The position numbers and the translations under genes were made by a program. Positions 34,868 to 49,800 of a DNA stretch of 64,000 nucleotides are shown here, in pieces. The stretch is taken from positions 11,254,638 through 11,318,637 of the forward strand of contig NC_081331.1 in assembly GCF_022539665.2 (NCBI RefSeq), given 5' to 3'. The DNA comes from Daphnia carinata (Eukaryota > Arthropoda > Branchiopoda > Diplostraca > Daphniidae). The notes beneath the pieces are model-generated. The model ran no database searches, was not told the origin of the DNA, and was given only the letters and a program-made list of their open reading frames with translations. Position 1 is the first letter of the stretch; each line of letters begins with the position of its first letter.

Positions 34868-37800
34868 TGTTATTTTTCTCAATGCACGTTACCATGGCAA
34901 CCGGTTGCCTCAGCGCATCTGGTTTTTTTTTTTTTTTCTATTATTTTTGAAAGTCTTCCTTCGACGAACAAACGAAACTCTGTGTAGAAACGTTTGTTCG
35001 TCTTTTTCTAAAAATATCTAACGGTGAAGCTATAACCATCTTGGTGTCGGCTAGATTTTTACGACGCTATAGTTTTGTATGAAGGTATTAAGGCTGTTGT
35101 CGTCGTGACTTGCCATCCAATGTATATTTCTAAAAAAGAATTTAAAAAAAAAAAAAACACATGCGCAAAACCGATAGGAAGATGACAAGCTAATTGGTCG
35201 ATGGATAGTCCGCGTCGGGGAATCGGGGGTGTCATAACCATCAACTGGGAAGAGCGGTAGGGGACGGACCAAGTTCGGATACGTTCCAATCGGTCTGAGA
35301 AATGGACATAAAGAAAAAAAAAAAACATTCCGACAAAGAGTCGGTCATTTTTTTTTTTTTTTTTAGACTATCTATTACAGGCCCGGAGGAGATTTTCTTT
35401 TTTTTTTTTTTTTCTTGCGTATAAGAAAATCAGGTAATTGTGTCTTTTAAAGAAATAGACACGGAAAGAAGGCGAAGTTTGAATGCTTTGAGCCAGGAAT
35501 CAATTGGGATGTTGTAATCCGATTATTTACGTTGGGGATTTTTTGTTGTTGTTGTTATTGGGTCAGGAATAAATCGGACGAAGAAAAATTGCTTTGGTCC
35601 ATTTTGTGCGATGCAGCTTATAAAAAAAAAAACGATGGAGGGCGTAAATGAATGGACACAAATGTCCTTATTTAGTAAACAATAGGGGAAAAAAAAAAAG
35701 GGGGAAAAAGATTTTTTTTTTCTATTTTATTTGGGTGGTCTTGCTTTGGAATAGCCCAAACAAGAGCAACAATAGAAGCCGGGCAGACATGGTAGACAGG
35801 GGGAGTCTATAGAGACGGCTGGACGGTTCGAACGTGGAAGAAGAAAAAAAAAGGTCGTAAATCTATGCTCAGTTTTCTTCCCTCTCCGATTATTATTTCT
35901 CGCTCTTTTATTTATTTATTTTGCGTGTTATCGGCGTGTGCCTCGGTTTTTTTCTTTTTTTTTGTGTGTGTGTACACGAACGAATATCGGACGCGCGCAT
36001 TGATCTTTTATTTTGTGTTCTTCCTGTTTCCCTCTTTTAAAAATAAAATAGACATTCCCTGTGTGTATCGTTAGAATCTCTTTCGAAATCGGTGCACGGC
36101 CAGTGTTTGAGAGATGACGACGCTCGATCAAACGGCACACACCGGGGGATCCTCCCATTTCGTTTAGAATTCAATTCGTTTTAATTTGAATGATGATTTC
36201 TGGTGGGAAAAAGGAAGAACACACACTGCCAATCTCGTCGAAATACCTGTTGATTTCGTTTGACGTGATTGCGATTATATCTGACGTTATCCGTCATCTT
36301 ATGAAGATATCGAACGAGGAATTTGTTGCGATGCTATCGGAAATATGTCGCCTTTCTATCCCAAGTATTTTCCCTTTTTTTTTTTTTTTTTAAAGAGTTA
36401 AACAAATATGAAAAAAAAAAAAAAGATGTCAAAAATGCATTTGTTGCGCCATAGAAATGCTAAACTTTGAGAACTGTCGGTCGCTTCCCTTTTTATTATT
36501 TTTTTTTTTTATATCAAATTCAAACATTTTTGAATTATCGAAGCCGGGAGGAAGAGCGCCGTCATGACGTTGAACCTGCGTTATTATAAGCCATTCATAT
36601 AAATATTTTTGCTTTGTTATTTATTTGATGATTTTTAAAACATCCGAAAGGAGAAGGAAAATTTTTTTTTTTTTTAATGGCTGGACTGAAGGGGAAAACA
36701 AAACAAAACAAAAAAAAAAATCGCCGTACAATCTGAAACGGCCAGCCTTTGCTTGAAAATAGCCCCCCCGGAACAAAATTCTATAGGAACTTTTTTTTTT
36801 TTTTTTTTTTTTTCAAAAACTAAATAAATAAAGAATAATGTGTTTATATAATAATGAAAGAAATGTTAAAAACCGTAAAATACCAACGAACACGACTGGA
36901 TATATGCTAACGCTGCTCGGTCGGGCCAGCAGTCGAAGAAGGTTATGAATCACGATTATGACCGACGCGGTCGGTCTCGAAATCCGAGAGGAGATGGAGG
37001 GGGGGGGGGGGGAGAAAAAGAAAGGGAGGAGCTTCGAGATTGCCTGTTTCAACCTGACGATATGCATCGCTTATGCTCTATAATCATATTTGTTTTTCTT
37101 TTATTTTTCGAGCTCAATTTTTTGAAATTCTTTTTGCTGTCGGCAAGTTGCATTAGCGTCGATAAAAAAAAAAAAAAAAACACGCACGCGAAATATCTCC
37201 ATTGAATTTTTCATTCCTTTTTTTTTTTGTTTAGGGCTTCGTTTTAAAAGACAACGTCGGCGCACTGCGAAATTCGAATAAGAACAAGAGACGAAAAATT
37301 AGAGAGAAATTATTTTTAAACTTTGAAAAGTAGAAGACTTCAAAAAGGGGGGGGAAGGAAATTGTTAAGAATTTAAACAGCAGCATATAAATAACTCCGG
37401 CATAAGCGTCTCCGGGCTGCAAAAATAGGGGACCAATGGCGGACGTTAACGTTCTCCCTATTTGTTGCCAGCGTGAAATGTTCCTTAGGTCTCCCCTCCC
37501 GCCCCACCCCCCTCCGAAACGCACGTGGTGTGTGCCTCGAACGAAGTTCGAAAGGGCTGAAATTGAACACACACAGAAAAAATTCAAATTACAACAACAC
37601 GAAAATAGAAATAAAAAAGGGGGGAGAAAGAAAATAAGAACGCAACATATTTGAAAAGAAGGACACGTCTAAAACAAACGGTAAAAAAAAAAAAAAAAAA
37701 AGGGCAGGAGGGGGGGGGGTTGTTGCGTGGAGAAGGGTTGGGATTGTTTAATAGCCGCTACACACCAACAGCAACGAACGCGACGTGTTTATTCACGTTA

Positions 37801-40800
37801 ACGATGTGAATCGCCGAGTGCAACACGCTCACACAGATGGGGACGGAAGGAAGGAAGAGGGAGAGAGAGAAAAAAAAAAATGCATTTTTCCCTTTTTTTT
37901 ATTTGTATATAGACGCGGTCAGCCGAACTCCCGAACGCGTTCCAGTCGGCGTGACTTGTTTCCGCTCACCACACACACAGCTGATAGCCGTTGTGTGTGT
38001 GTGTGTGTGTGCTACGGGTGAATCGACCAACTCTTAAAAGTCACGCTGTACTTTCCCTTCTTTTCTTTTGTGCGCAATAAAAAATAAAAAAAAAAAAAAA
38101 TCCCCACCGTCCTTTTATTTCTTTTTTTTTTTTTTTTTTCAGACGTTGTGTTATGGAATTTTCTCGTTCCATATAAACGACGTGGAAAAATAGTTTTGGA
38201 GCTTTTTGGAAAGTGGGCGAAAGTAATCGTTTTTTATATTTCTCCTTTGTTTCTCTTTTCGCTTGTGTTAAATGCCCTAAACTCGTCACTCAATTACCGG
38301 ACGAGTTCGTCTTTCTCTCCGAGTTTGTTTTTGAAATCGTTGTTTTATATATCTATGGTGAAACTATAAAAGAATGCAACTCTACCAACAGGGGTTTTTT
38401 TTTTTTTTTTTTTTTTTTTTTTGGATATCGTTTCAACAGATACGTTGTACAGCAAGGAATGGCGTGGCGTAAGTTTTTATGGTTTCTGGTCGCCTCGTCT
38501 TTTGTCGTCGGCCATCAATTTTGTCCGGGAATTTCTTTCTAAACAAAAAAAAAAAGGGTTTAAGCAAAAAAAGCGAATGAGTTTTGTTCTGTACCCGGCA
38601 AAGTTGCTCTCAATTTACATCCCTCCTGAAATTGAAACTTTTTCTTTTTTTTTTATTATTATTATTTTGTTTTTTTTTTTTTTTGTTTGTTCTTTGGAAA
38701 GGGGGAAACTGCCGTTACCTGGCAAATGCAATTTGAGAAGTTTTTGAACTGAAAAAAAAAGTTGTTTGCATTGAAGATTAGAAAAAAAAAAAAAAAAAAG
38801 TTGATTGCAATTGCCGAAATGCGCAGGGTGATGGTCAATATGAGCCTCGTTTTCAAATTGATTCACTTACGACAAACGTCCGTTTCGTGGACGTTCATTT
38901 CCGGAGCTCGAAATCACTAGCGAAATTGATGCGGGATATGAAATGCCCATCGACCTGGTCTTGTTTTGCCACCAACAAAGTGAGAAGGTGTGGGGATCTA
39001 TTTCATTTCCGCAACCCACATCCAACTGAAATTTTATTTTATTTTTTTTTTTCTTTCTCCTTTTCCGGTTGAACAGAAGCCCTTTGCACCACATCATTTC
39101 ATCTCGTTTTTCTTTTCCCAACTTTTAATGACATTTTATTTATTTTTTTTTTTTTTTTGCTTTTTTTTTTGGTCTCGCGTTACGTCTTTATAACGGGACG
39201 AAAAACGCGAAAAATAGCGCCGTTAAAATAATATCGATTTTTGGTCTCATCATATCCAACCAGTACGTTAATTGCTTTTTGCACCCGCTGCGAGAAAGTG
39301 TAAACGTGCTGGGCGACGGGCGCCCCGTTTCCGAATGAACGAAAAAAAAAAAAAAAGCGAAGCTCTTGCTGATTGAGGAAAAAGCTAACGAGGGAAAGGG
39401 CTCTATCGTCATTGAGTCAACCTCATCATCAGTGTGTGTGTGTGTGTCTCTTTCTTTTTTTTTTTTTTTTTTTTTTCTATCTGTGTACTCGGGTGGTGTT
39501 GTGGGCTAGTGTCTAAACACATACACGCGCATAACTTGTTCATCAAACGCAGTATATTTAGACGAAGAGAGGAGGAGCGCGTGTGTTTCGCCGCTTGCTC
39601 GCGTTCACTTCAACGCGCTAATGGCTTTCGCGGCTAATTCAAAAAAAAACCAACAAGAACACGGTTGACTTGCGTGTGTTACGTTTCCTATCGTGGATCT
39701 GTGTGTGTGTGTGTGTGTGAAATATCCGGAGGGAACTTTGAATTTTGTGGGGCTCGTTCATTGTCTTTGCATTTCATGCAAAGTGGGGCACAAATGAAGA
39801 CGCGACCTTCAGCGTTTGTAAAAACAGATCAGATTTCTTTTGATTGAATTTGATTATTTTTTTTTTTTTTATCGAGTTTGTTTGTTGTTGTTTGTCGATC
39901 TGTTTTATCGCGCCTGTAGTATTTTATAATCATTACGGCTGATTGAGATTATTTTTTTTTTTTTTGCCTTCAACCGAAAGCCGAGGATGAAAGCGGAAAT
40001 ATTGTCTGTCCAAATACCAATGACAAGAACATGTTTTTTCTTTAAATCCCTCCTTTAAAGAAGAAGAATGTCAGAGTCAAACGAATGATATTCAAAAAAA
40101 AAATAAATTTGTGTGTGTGTGTCTAGTGCTGGTGATGGCGTGTGCGTTGGAATTTTATTTTTGTGGGTGTCTTGTGTTGTAGAGATGATAGAAGAAGTTG
40201 AAGGACTTTTGAAAGGATATTGCCGGACCCCTCTCGCGGTGAAAGATGGCCCGACCAGATGGCCATATTGAGAGAATATTTATTTTTAGAGAGAGAGAGA
40301 GAGACTGAATCTCTTCTTCTCTTTTCCTGTTTTTTTTTTTGTTTTGCTTCTTTAACGACAATTTTTCCTTTTTCGAAACATTCCCTACCCAACTCTTTGA
40401 GCTGAATGCAGACGTTCCACGAAAAACTTTTGCTATTTAACTTCTTATCAATAACAACAACAAAAAAAAAAAAAAAAAAAGAACAACATTTTCTATTTTG
40501 CTCCCCCTTTTTTTAAAGGAAGAATCCATACGCTTCCGGTTAGTTTCCTTTCACTTCGATCGCGAACTCCATCTGGGTGTTGATCGAAACCCATTTTCGC
40601 TTAAAAAAAAACAAACAAAACAAAAAAACAAATGCAGCAAAAATATCCGGTCTAGCCAATAGTTATTGTACTACTTGTCTAAACTAATTGCCATTATATA
40701 ATGAATGTCCCTGGCAAGCCGTACCCCCCTTCCACCCCATATCGATTAGTACATCCGACGACGATACACTCAGTACTCCGGACGCAGCAGATTTTTTAGC

Positions 40801-43800
40801 CTTCCCTTTGTTTTGTTTTTTTTCGTCTGCACGAATCCTAAAAGAGAAATGAGAGAGTTCAATAACCGCCAAACGTAGAACTCGAAAAAGCGAAAACGAC
40901 AAAAGAAAACTCTTTCCTTGTCTGCGTACATCTTCCGGATTTACTTTTACTCCACCGTCTCTCATTCCGTTTTGTTGTTGAGCTGTTCGTGTGCGTGGGA
41001 TGCGGGAGGGGGTTAGTTGGTATGCAAATGCGTCCGCCCCTTCCATCTCGTCTCCGGCCAAGATAAACCCGTCCGGCGAAAAACAAAAGAAGGCTGATGG
41101 GTTTCTAGACATTTTCAGTCGATGAGGAAGTGAAAAGAGGGTTTGAAAAAATAAAAAAAAAAAAAAATAACTGAGGGGATGGTCTTGCCTTGTAGAGTAA
41201 ACTAAAAGCCGTTTCAGCTTTCGGGAGATTGTCACGCGTGCTCCCGCTAAATCTGTCCCGACGCTTAGCGGACAAAGTTAGTCACCCTCTTTGGTGGTTA
41301 AGTAACGAAAAAAAAAAAAAAAAAAAAAAAAAGAATTGAGACGGATGAAGAGAGCGGATGGGGGACAAAAAAAAAAAAAATAGATCTTGTACGAGTGTCA
41401 GCTAAAAGATGATTGGGTTGAAAGCGACCGGTGCGATGCAGCTGTATTTATTCAAATATAAAGAAGAAGGGAATGATTTTTCCAGTCTCTCTTTTATTTC
41501 ATTTCTTTTTCTTTTTTTTGCGTGTGTGTGTGTGTGTGTGTGTATGTGATGACCGACGTCACATGGCGCGGACGTGATCATCCTATAACTGCATTGCGAA
41601 AAAGGGAAGCGGATGCTCTGTCTGGTGCTTTGATCTTCAGTTTTATCGGAACGTGTGTCGGCTGCCGTAGTATTTAACGAAAAGGATTGTATTCTCCATT
41701 TTTTTTTTTTTTTTCTTTCCTTATCTTTTGTTGTGAAGGGAAATCGAATTCTTTCATGCGAGAAAACTGGAATCGCGCTGATGCGCATCGTCTGTATTGT
41801 GTCGGATGGCGAAAAAAGCGCAAGCGGCCATCCATCGATGATTCCGCTACAGCGGAGAGAGAGCAAAATCTCTCACGTTCACGCGTCGAGAACAAAAGAA
41901 ATACGTCGAAGGCGCGTTGACGCGCCAGTGCCCCTCCCGCTGTTTTGATCTGAGTCTCGATTTAATATTGGCCGGATGAGCAGAGTCGTGTGGCTATCGT
42001 TGTATTGCGCCTCGATGTATCGTCACCTTCGTTATAGAAACTTGCGGCAATGCCATTCTTCGCGCGATGTCCTTTTTTTTTTTTTTTTAAATCTTTTTTT
42101 CCAGCTCAGCAATTTTAGTTCCGCCTTTTTGTCGCGTATCAAATACAATGTGTACACATTCGAGCGAGAGTAAAGCGGACTCTGAGCTTTGGACGGATTC
42201 ACGCTGGCCGGCTTTTGCAGATCCGTCCAAACATCAAGTGACATTTGAAAAGAGAGAGAAAGGCATTTTTTTTTTTTCACACGATTCAACGAAACATAAC
42301 GAACTTTGCAAATGATCAGTTGAAAGTGAAAGAAAGAAAAAAATCTAATTTTACATTTTTTTTTTTTTTTTTGTGTGTGTGTTGATTGGATTTAGCTTCT
42401 TTTTACGGGTCCAGCTACATCGCTTTGCCGCTACAAGAGGCCCGTTCTGCGACCGACCTGAGCTTCCGATTCCGGACGTCGAGATCGGACGCTCTCCTTT
42501 TCTTAGCAGCCGGACGGACGGACTATTGCCTGGTGGTGCTCCAATCGGCGGCGTTGAAGGTGCGCATCAACCTGGGAGCCGGCGAGGCGGAGGTGGCCAC
42601 GCCGCGTGGCCTCCGACTCGATGACTTGGCCTGGCACGACGTGCGCATCCACCGCAAAGACGCCGATTTCACGCTGACTGTCGACGGCCTTCACTCATCC
42701 AAGTAAATAACAATCTTCCATGACACATGAATTTATATCACTTTGTATTAGTTTCGCGAAACGTATTTTTTTAAATTATTATTCATCTCTCTCATCCAGC
42801 GCTATCCATTTTTATCCTTCCTATTTTCCCCTACTTTTCGGTCCTCTTTTTCTTTTTTGCTCATCCATTTGAACTATTCTAGCCCTGTGTACATATTCAA
42901 TCACGCGACAGGGGCGCTGTTGAGAAACTGAGTCGATTACGGCCTATTGAAAATAGCATCCGACAGCAACAAGAAGCGAGGCTCGTTAGATTGAATTACC
43001 TCTCCGCCGCGCTGTTGAACTCGACTTCCACAATTCCCATTCAGCGTTTTTCTTTCTTTTTTTTTTTTTTTTTTTTTTTTTCCTATGCAATTGCCCTACC
43101 ATTTCAAATGTGTGATTGCATGTGCATTATGACGAGTTGAATTGAATAATCGCTGCATTTTATTTTCTCCTTCTGATTTTGAAACGTTTTTGAATTTTTC
43201 TTTCGAGCAGATTGAAGTTGCCTGGTCGTTTCTACGAGCTCAACATCCACTACGGCCTCTTCGTCGGTGGCTTGGGTGATTTTCGCGAGATCTTTCTCGG
43301 ATTGTGGGACAATTTCCGGGGCTGTCTCAACGATCTACACTACAACGGCGTCGACGTCTTGGCCAAAGCCAAAGATCGCGAAAAGAGCGGCAGCGCATCA
43401 TCCGCATCGACGGCCGTTGTCCAGGTAGAGCACTCAGTTTTCCTTCTTCTCGTTTCTATTGAATTAGAGATGTAACGTATGGATAGCTTATGCATGGACT
43501 TTCACGCATGAAAAGATAAGGAAAGGCTACATATATTTAGCGAAAAATAGAAACAACATGGAAACGGCATTTCCAGTTAGCGGACAGGCTCGTAGAAAAA
43601 GGGGAATCATTCTTCAAATTTATGTTATTTTCTTTTCTTTTTTTTTTTTTTTTTTTTTTTTTAAGAAAAAAACATTAAGAGTAAAAATTCTAAAACTTTC
43701 TAACGATGGAGGAGGATCTCTTGAACGGGTTAGTGAATCTTTCACGGTTACGTCGTGCCCGAAACGGTTCTCGTTAATGAGAACCAGTCACATGGATATT

Positions 43801-46800
43801 GCCTTCCTCTCTACTTTTGAAGGGTGATTTTTTATTTAATTTTTTTTTTTTTTAAAGGAAGTAATCAATTTTTCATTTTATACTTTCCAATTGCTTTTTC
43901 ACTTTCTCCCGAACTTTGAAAACGTCAGTTTATGTTTGCGTTTTTCACGGGACTGGATATAGACAACATTGGGATGAAGGTTAGAGGAGCCTATCAACCG
44001 TCTGGCGGATGTTGTTCAGCTGTGACTCGATTACTCTCTTCTACTCCTGAGGAGAGACCTTCTTGGCAATGCTTATAAATAGATCTGCGCTAGTCTAAAG
44101 GGAAAAAACTAACTCTATTGGTCCTTTAGACTGGAACTTTCTACAGACCTATAGACTATTTTTCGACTCGGCGTCTGTGGGTCTCGCCCCAATAATTGAA
44201 GTCAGTTCAATATGTATATACTATATTCAGCCGGAGAAAAAGAGAAGCTTGGACAGGCCCCTCTCGGTGCCATATTCCTCCACATTTTTTTTTTTTTTGA
44301 AGACGTTCGTGTGCCAAAACGGAAGGAAAACGGGAATTGAAAAGAAACACATATTACACGCCGTACGGACGCTTTTATACAGACGAATCACGGGGGCGGG
44401 AGAAGAAAAAAAAAATAATATGTTTATTCAATCCATCTATAGTCAGAGTCGTACTTGACGATGCGCCCCCCCCCTCCCCCCAAAAAAATATTTGCTTTGT
44501 ATAGATATATTTTTTTTTTTCGTGTAGATGTAACATAGTGATCGCCTACTTCCCCTCGACGTGCATTAGCATATCAATAAATGTCAAGATTTCGAGCCGA
44601 TAGTCTTGTTGCTGGCATGCCCATCTGATTTTGCGTCTACACAATAGCGGCCGAAAAAGGAAAACATCCCTAACGTAGGAGTTTGTTGCTATTTCGTGAT
44701 TTTGGTACAAAGTCGTCCTTGGTGAACTCTGAACTTTTTGTGTAACTATACACTCGCGTTTGAATGCGTATTCAACACACGGCAGGAGGGTGGAAGTCAT
44801 CCATGATAATATCCCCAATTTTTGTTCATTTCTTTCGTTTGTGTCGTTTTCTCTTTTCCTAACAAAAAAAAAAAAATCGAAGTTCGTTAAAGAAAAGTAG
44901 CATTTTGCATTAAGCTGAATTCTGTACTAAAAAAAAACACGCACAAATTGCATAGAAAATTCGTTCTCAAACTCTTTTTTTCTGTCCCATTCAAAGACGA
45001 GAAAATTATAATAATAGCATACATCTGAAACTCGTCGTCATGCAATTGGCTTTTATCTCCTTTAGTCTATTGCTTCTTTTTTTTTTTTTTTTTTTCTTCG
45101 AAATTCTAGACATATGTATACATCAAGCCTCTCTTCACCCCCCCATGTGTTTCGTGCAGCATCTTTTACGCAACGTGTGGTGTATAGTTTGTCTTTACGA
45201 AAAAAACAAAATAGCGTCCCGATCTAAAGTTCCCCGCCGTTGCTAACGGAGCCTCACATACATTTTCCTATTTTTTTTTTTTTTTTTTAACAGTTTGCCT
45301 GTAGATGGTCGTCAGCGAGGCGCTCTGTAGGAGGCTCACGACATGCTTATCTTAATCATAATATAAACTTTAGCGCAGCAGTTTTGGGGATGGTTTCAAC
45401 TTTGATTTGTAATCGTCGTTTCAAATGTTCGCGGGTCTTTTTCCCATGGATTTCTCGGACTCGATTTCTCCTTAGTTGTGTGTTTGCAAAAACATAAAAA
45501 AAAAAAAGAAAAAAAAAGAAAAAGAGAGAGATGAATATGTGTATACTTAATACGATGTGGAGAGGTTTTGTATTTCTTCTTTAACCGCCAACAGTGGCGC
45601 ACCTTGACAACCTTGCGTCTTCTTATATCTCTTTCCCGGGAGAAAAGAGAGAGGGCCGGATGCCGGGCTTTTCGTAAATAATGGCTCCTCAAAAGATCAA
45701 ATTGGACTCTTCTTTTTTTTTTTTTTTTCTTCTATTCCATGTGTACACATCTTTGTTTATTTTTTTTCCCCTCCAGACTTGTTTCTCGAGACCGAATGTC
45801 GGCAACATGGGTTTCTTCATTACACGGAGCGAAACGAAAGACGAGAATCGCAAACTCACTCGAGATGGGCTAGAAAGGATTGTGTGGAGGAGCAAAAAAA
45901 AAAAAAAAAAAGGAACAATAAGGAAGCGAAAGTAACAGTATAAGAAGCCAAAACAGCGACACAAACCCGATGGATCCGTATCCAGTTACCTGCTTCTTAA
46001 TTCGATCGTCGACCTTTTGCTTTGACGTTTCATCAGAGAATACTCAGCGTCTGCATTACGTGCTAGACGCAATCACCGCTCGAGTCCTCTTGTGGGAGTA
46101 ACTTGATTTCAACACAGACTGAGAATTGTTTCAATGAAAAGAAAACGGTAGAGTAGACTACAAAATTGACTTGGGGAAAGGAGGAAATCATTTTTCGTTT
46201 TTGACGAAGTTCCGCGGGGTTTCAAGTTCCCACTTTTTCGAAACAATGGGTACATGCGGGCATAATTGGAAACTGCCCGACAATCTGGACGAAGCCTTTT
46301 TTGTGTTAAAAATTTTTTTTTTTTTTGAAAACAATTGTTAGCTACTGCTCTTCTTGATGCTAAATGCTAATTAGCGTGAACAAGTTTCCGCCCGCTTTTT
46401 TTTTTCTTACCCTCCGACTGCCCCTCTTTTACAGCACTTGCTCGCAGACTCGGGACACGTATGAACAAGAAGCTCAACAGCAGCAAACTTCTATGTGAAG
46501 TGGAATGGGATTAATTACATATTGAATGGAGGGTGGCTCGGGCAATTGCTTGCTACGTTATTACGCAATTTGGATGTGCTTTTCTCTTCTTTTTCGCCCC
46601 CTTCCCCCTTGTCTGGAAAGCTGAGACGCCTTCAGCGGTCACAATCCAATTCAGGGACGATGATATGCTGATACGTTCGTTTCCCATAGCGCCATCTTGT
46701 CATTATAAGACTTCTTATGTCTGTCTATAGATACACACCACACTATAAAAAAAAATAAGCAACAAAAAAAAAAAGAAAAAGGGTTAAATAACTGTGTATT

Positions 46801-49800
46801 GCGACTACCCTGTCTCAAGAGGACTGTGTAGTCGTAGACATGTAACTAAGCGTATAAGGAATATATCGATTGCATGTAAACGTATAAAAGCCACACTTGC
46901 GTTTACACGTTCGAACATCGTCTCAGAGGATTGCAGAAGGTTAATCCGGAGCAAAGTGGAACAAGGTTTGCTTTTTTCTTTCTTAGATCTTGAAAGGCAA
47001 TTGATTGGCGTCGTTTCTTAACGGGATGGAATAAGCGTGATCTAACAGCTGTTATGTGTTAGCCTCAAAATTCTGTACAATTATGGCCGCGCCAAAAAAT
47101 CGTTTCGAAAAGAAACCAAAAATTGTTGAGGTTGTTGTGATTGTCCGTGTAAACAACCAGACAGGCTATAAGAGAAGTGGATATTAGTTATGCTAGATAG
47201 GATTCACCTTTATGGCTCGCCATGTTTAGTGTGCACGTGATTGATTTATCTCGACAGCTATAAAACTGCAGTAGTCTGAACCGCCGTTAGCCAATTTACT
47301 TTGACTTGTATCTCTCCTCCACTCGACGTATAACCATTTTCTTCCATTTTTTTCTTTCGTGGTCATTAAAAAAAAAAAATTTGAGAAAGACGAACGAGCG
47401 CTTTTTATTGAGACTTTCGTGTGTGTATATAGGATTATGTATGCGGCATAAAAGAAACTTAGAAACGCTGTAAATAGCCGCTAAATAAATCCCTTGTTCA
47501 AGATTTTTTTTTTTTCTGAATGCATACAGCGACCGATGCATGTATATGTATATGACAAAATAGCCCATGAAACAGCTGTAACCGCTTAGATCATTAAGTA
47601 CGGCGAGAGCAGACAGCTTTATTACCCGCCTTCTTTCTTTCACTATATCTTTCGAAAAAAAAAAAAAAGCCAAAACAATTCGTTTTCGTCGAGACCTAGA
47701 CTTTGTATCGCATTACTCTCGTACCTCTTCTACAAAATATGGAACATCGAACGTCAGCTGACTTAAACAGCCGTTTAAAAAAAAAAAGACTCACGACGTG
47801 AACCTGATACTTTCCTGATTATGCAAACTTGTACAGCTCCGCGGAGCACATCACATTTTGCCTTGACATTGAAACTCATTTGATTTTTTAATTTCCATTT
47901 TCACGATGGCCTGCGTGTGTAATGCAGCAGACGGACGGAAACGCGGCCGCCTTCGCCGTCAGCTGGGATTGCAGCGCCGAGTTTGACGCCACGTCGGAGA
48001 AGGATATGAGTTTCCTGTCTGCCGATTCCTTCGTCTCCTTCGGCGGCACCGGCATCGCCAAAACGGGATCCGCCATCCGGTTCCAGCTCAAGACGCAAAG
48101 TAGAGACTGCGTTTTGCTCTACAGCAGCGGACCGCCGGCCAAACCGGATTTTGCGGCCGTCGAACTCGTCGAGGGACATTTGCGGGTCAGTCTCGACGCT
48201 GGCGGCGGAAGCGCCGTCGATCTCTTCAGCGACCAGGCCGTCAACGACGGACTTTGGCACCAGGTGGAGCTCCACTTGGCCGCCGGAACTGTCGAGCTGA
48301 AGATCGACGGCCGGTCCAGCTCCAGCAGCAGCAGCAGCGGTCGTGATTCGGGATTTTTAACATCGTCGCCGTCTAATAAATATCTTGAACTGAGCGGACA
48401 AATCTATTTGGGTGGAGTCGAACCTGTCCGTCACGGAAGAGCTTTAGCACAAGGCGTGCGGACGGCCAATAGCAGCCTACGCGGTTGCATCCGCCGTTTG
48501 GAATTGGACGGCCGTTTGTTAGGCTTACGCGATGCCCGCGTGACACGCCATGTTTCCGCCGACTGCCAATGGCATTATCCTTGCATTTCAATCAACCCGA
48601 CGCCTTGTGTCGACGGCGCCCAGTGCTTCCAGGATGGCCTGGATCATTTCCGCTGCGAGTGTCCCAACCAGCCGTGCACCAAACCGGAATTCATCAACTA
48701 CCGGGCGAGCGTCACCAGCAGCAGCAGCACGTCCGTCATCACGGGACCGACTTCCGGAACCAGTTCCGACACACAACCGCCTGTCCTCAATCTTTCTCCA
48801 GTTCAGGTCAGTCGATATATCTTTCTTTAAATATTGTATTCAACGCTGCAGCATTGAATTCGTGGACAGATTGTCAAGGAAGTTTCAATTTCCACGTTTC
48901 ATGCATTTTTTTCAAAAGACGTGCCTTCCTTTTGGCCGTGATAGGCCGTTTATTGTGTACAACATGTTTGCTGGGCTGTTCAATTTCCTGTTCGTTTCAT
49001 ATTCCTTAAACTAACACGACCAGCCCACTGATGAAACGGCTTTATTAACATGCTGCTGTTTTATTCAATGCAGGTGACGGAAGGAGGTTCGATGACGTTG
49101 ACGTCGCGTCACTTGCAAGTGCAGCTGGATTATGAAAAATTCGGGGTCCGCGAATCTGGTGTCATGTTCCATGTTGTCAGACCGCCACAGTACGGCCGTC
49201 TGTTTTCGACACTATGGCGTCGGGCTGATGAAGCCACTTTCACTTTACTGGACGTACATAGTGATCGAGTGCGTTACGTTCACGACGGGTCGGAGACGTT
49301 GCGCGATTCCGCTTTACTCGAACTGGAACTCGCGCCAAGGCAAGGATTCCTCCTGCCGGCTTATTTGCAGAAAAGGCAGAGATTCGTTCTTCATTTGGCC
49401 GTCAGTCCAGTCAACGATCCTCCAGAGCTTTCGCTGTCACCTGGGAAAGCTGTCCTCCGATTGGTGAAACACACACGCAAAGCGCTGACACAAGAACTCC
49501 TATCGGCTTTCGATCCGGATAATCAGCCCAAAGATCTCCTCTACTCTGTTCTGAATTCCAAGAGCGACGGAGATATGGAAGGTAAACAATTTAATAAAAC
49601 TACAAAAAAAAGAACAAAAAAAAAGCATTCATTATAATTAAGCTTTAACGAGGTAATTGCGTGAGCAAAGTGGATAGTCAAGTCGAAATGCGATCATCAA
49701 AAATATCATTACGAAATTTGAATATGTAATTAGTCAGGATAGTGAACGATAAAAAAGGTAATCTAGAAACTATGGGATCAAGATGGCGTGTAATTACTGT

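Noticed and set aside
40684-41235. 183-codon minus-strand ORF in the first CSPG4 intron
   Set aside because: No domain recognised; the middle contains poly-F. It is likely a stray frame.
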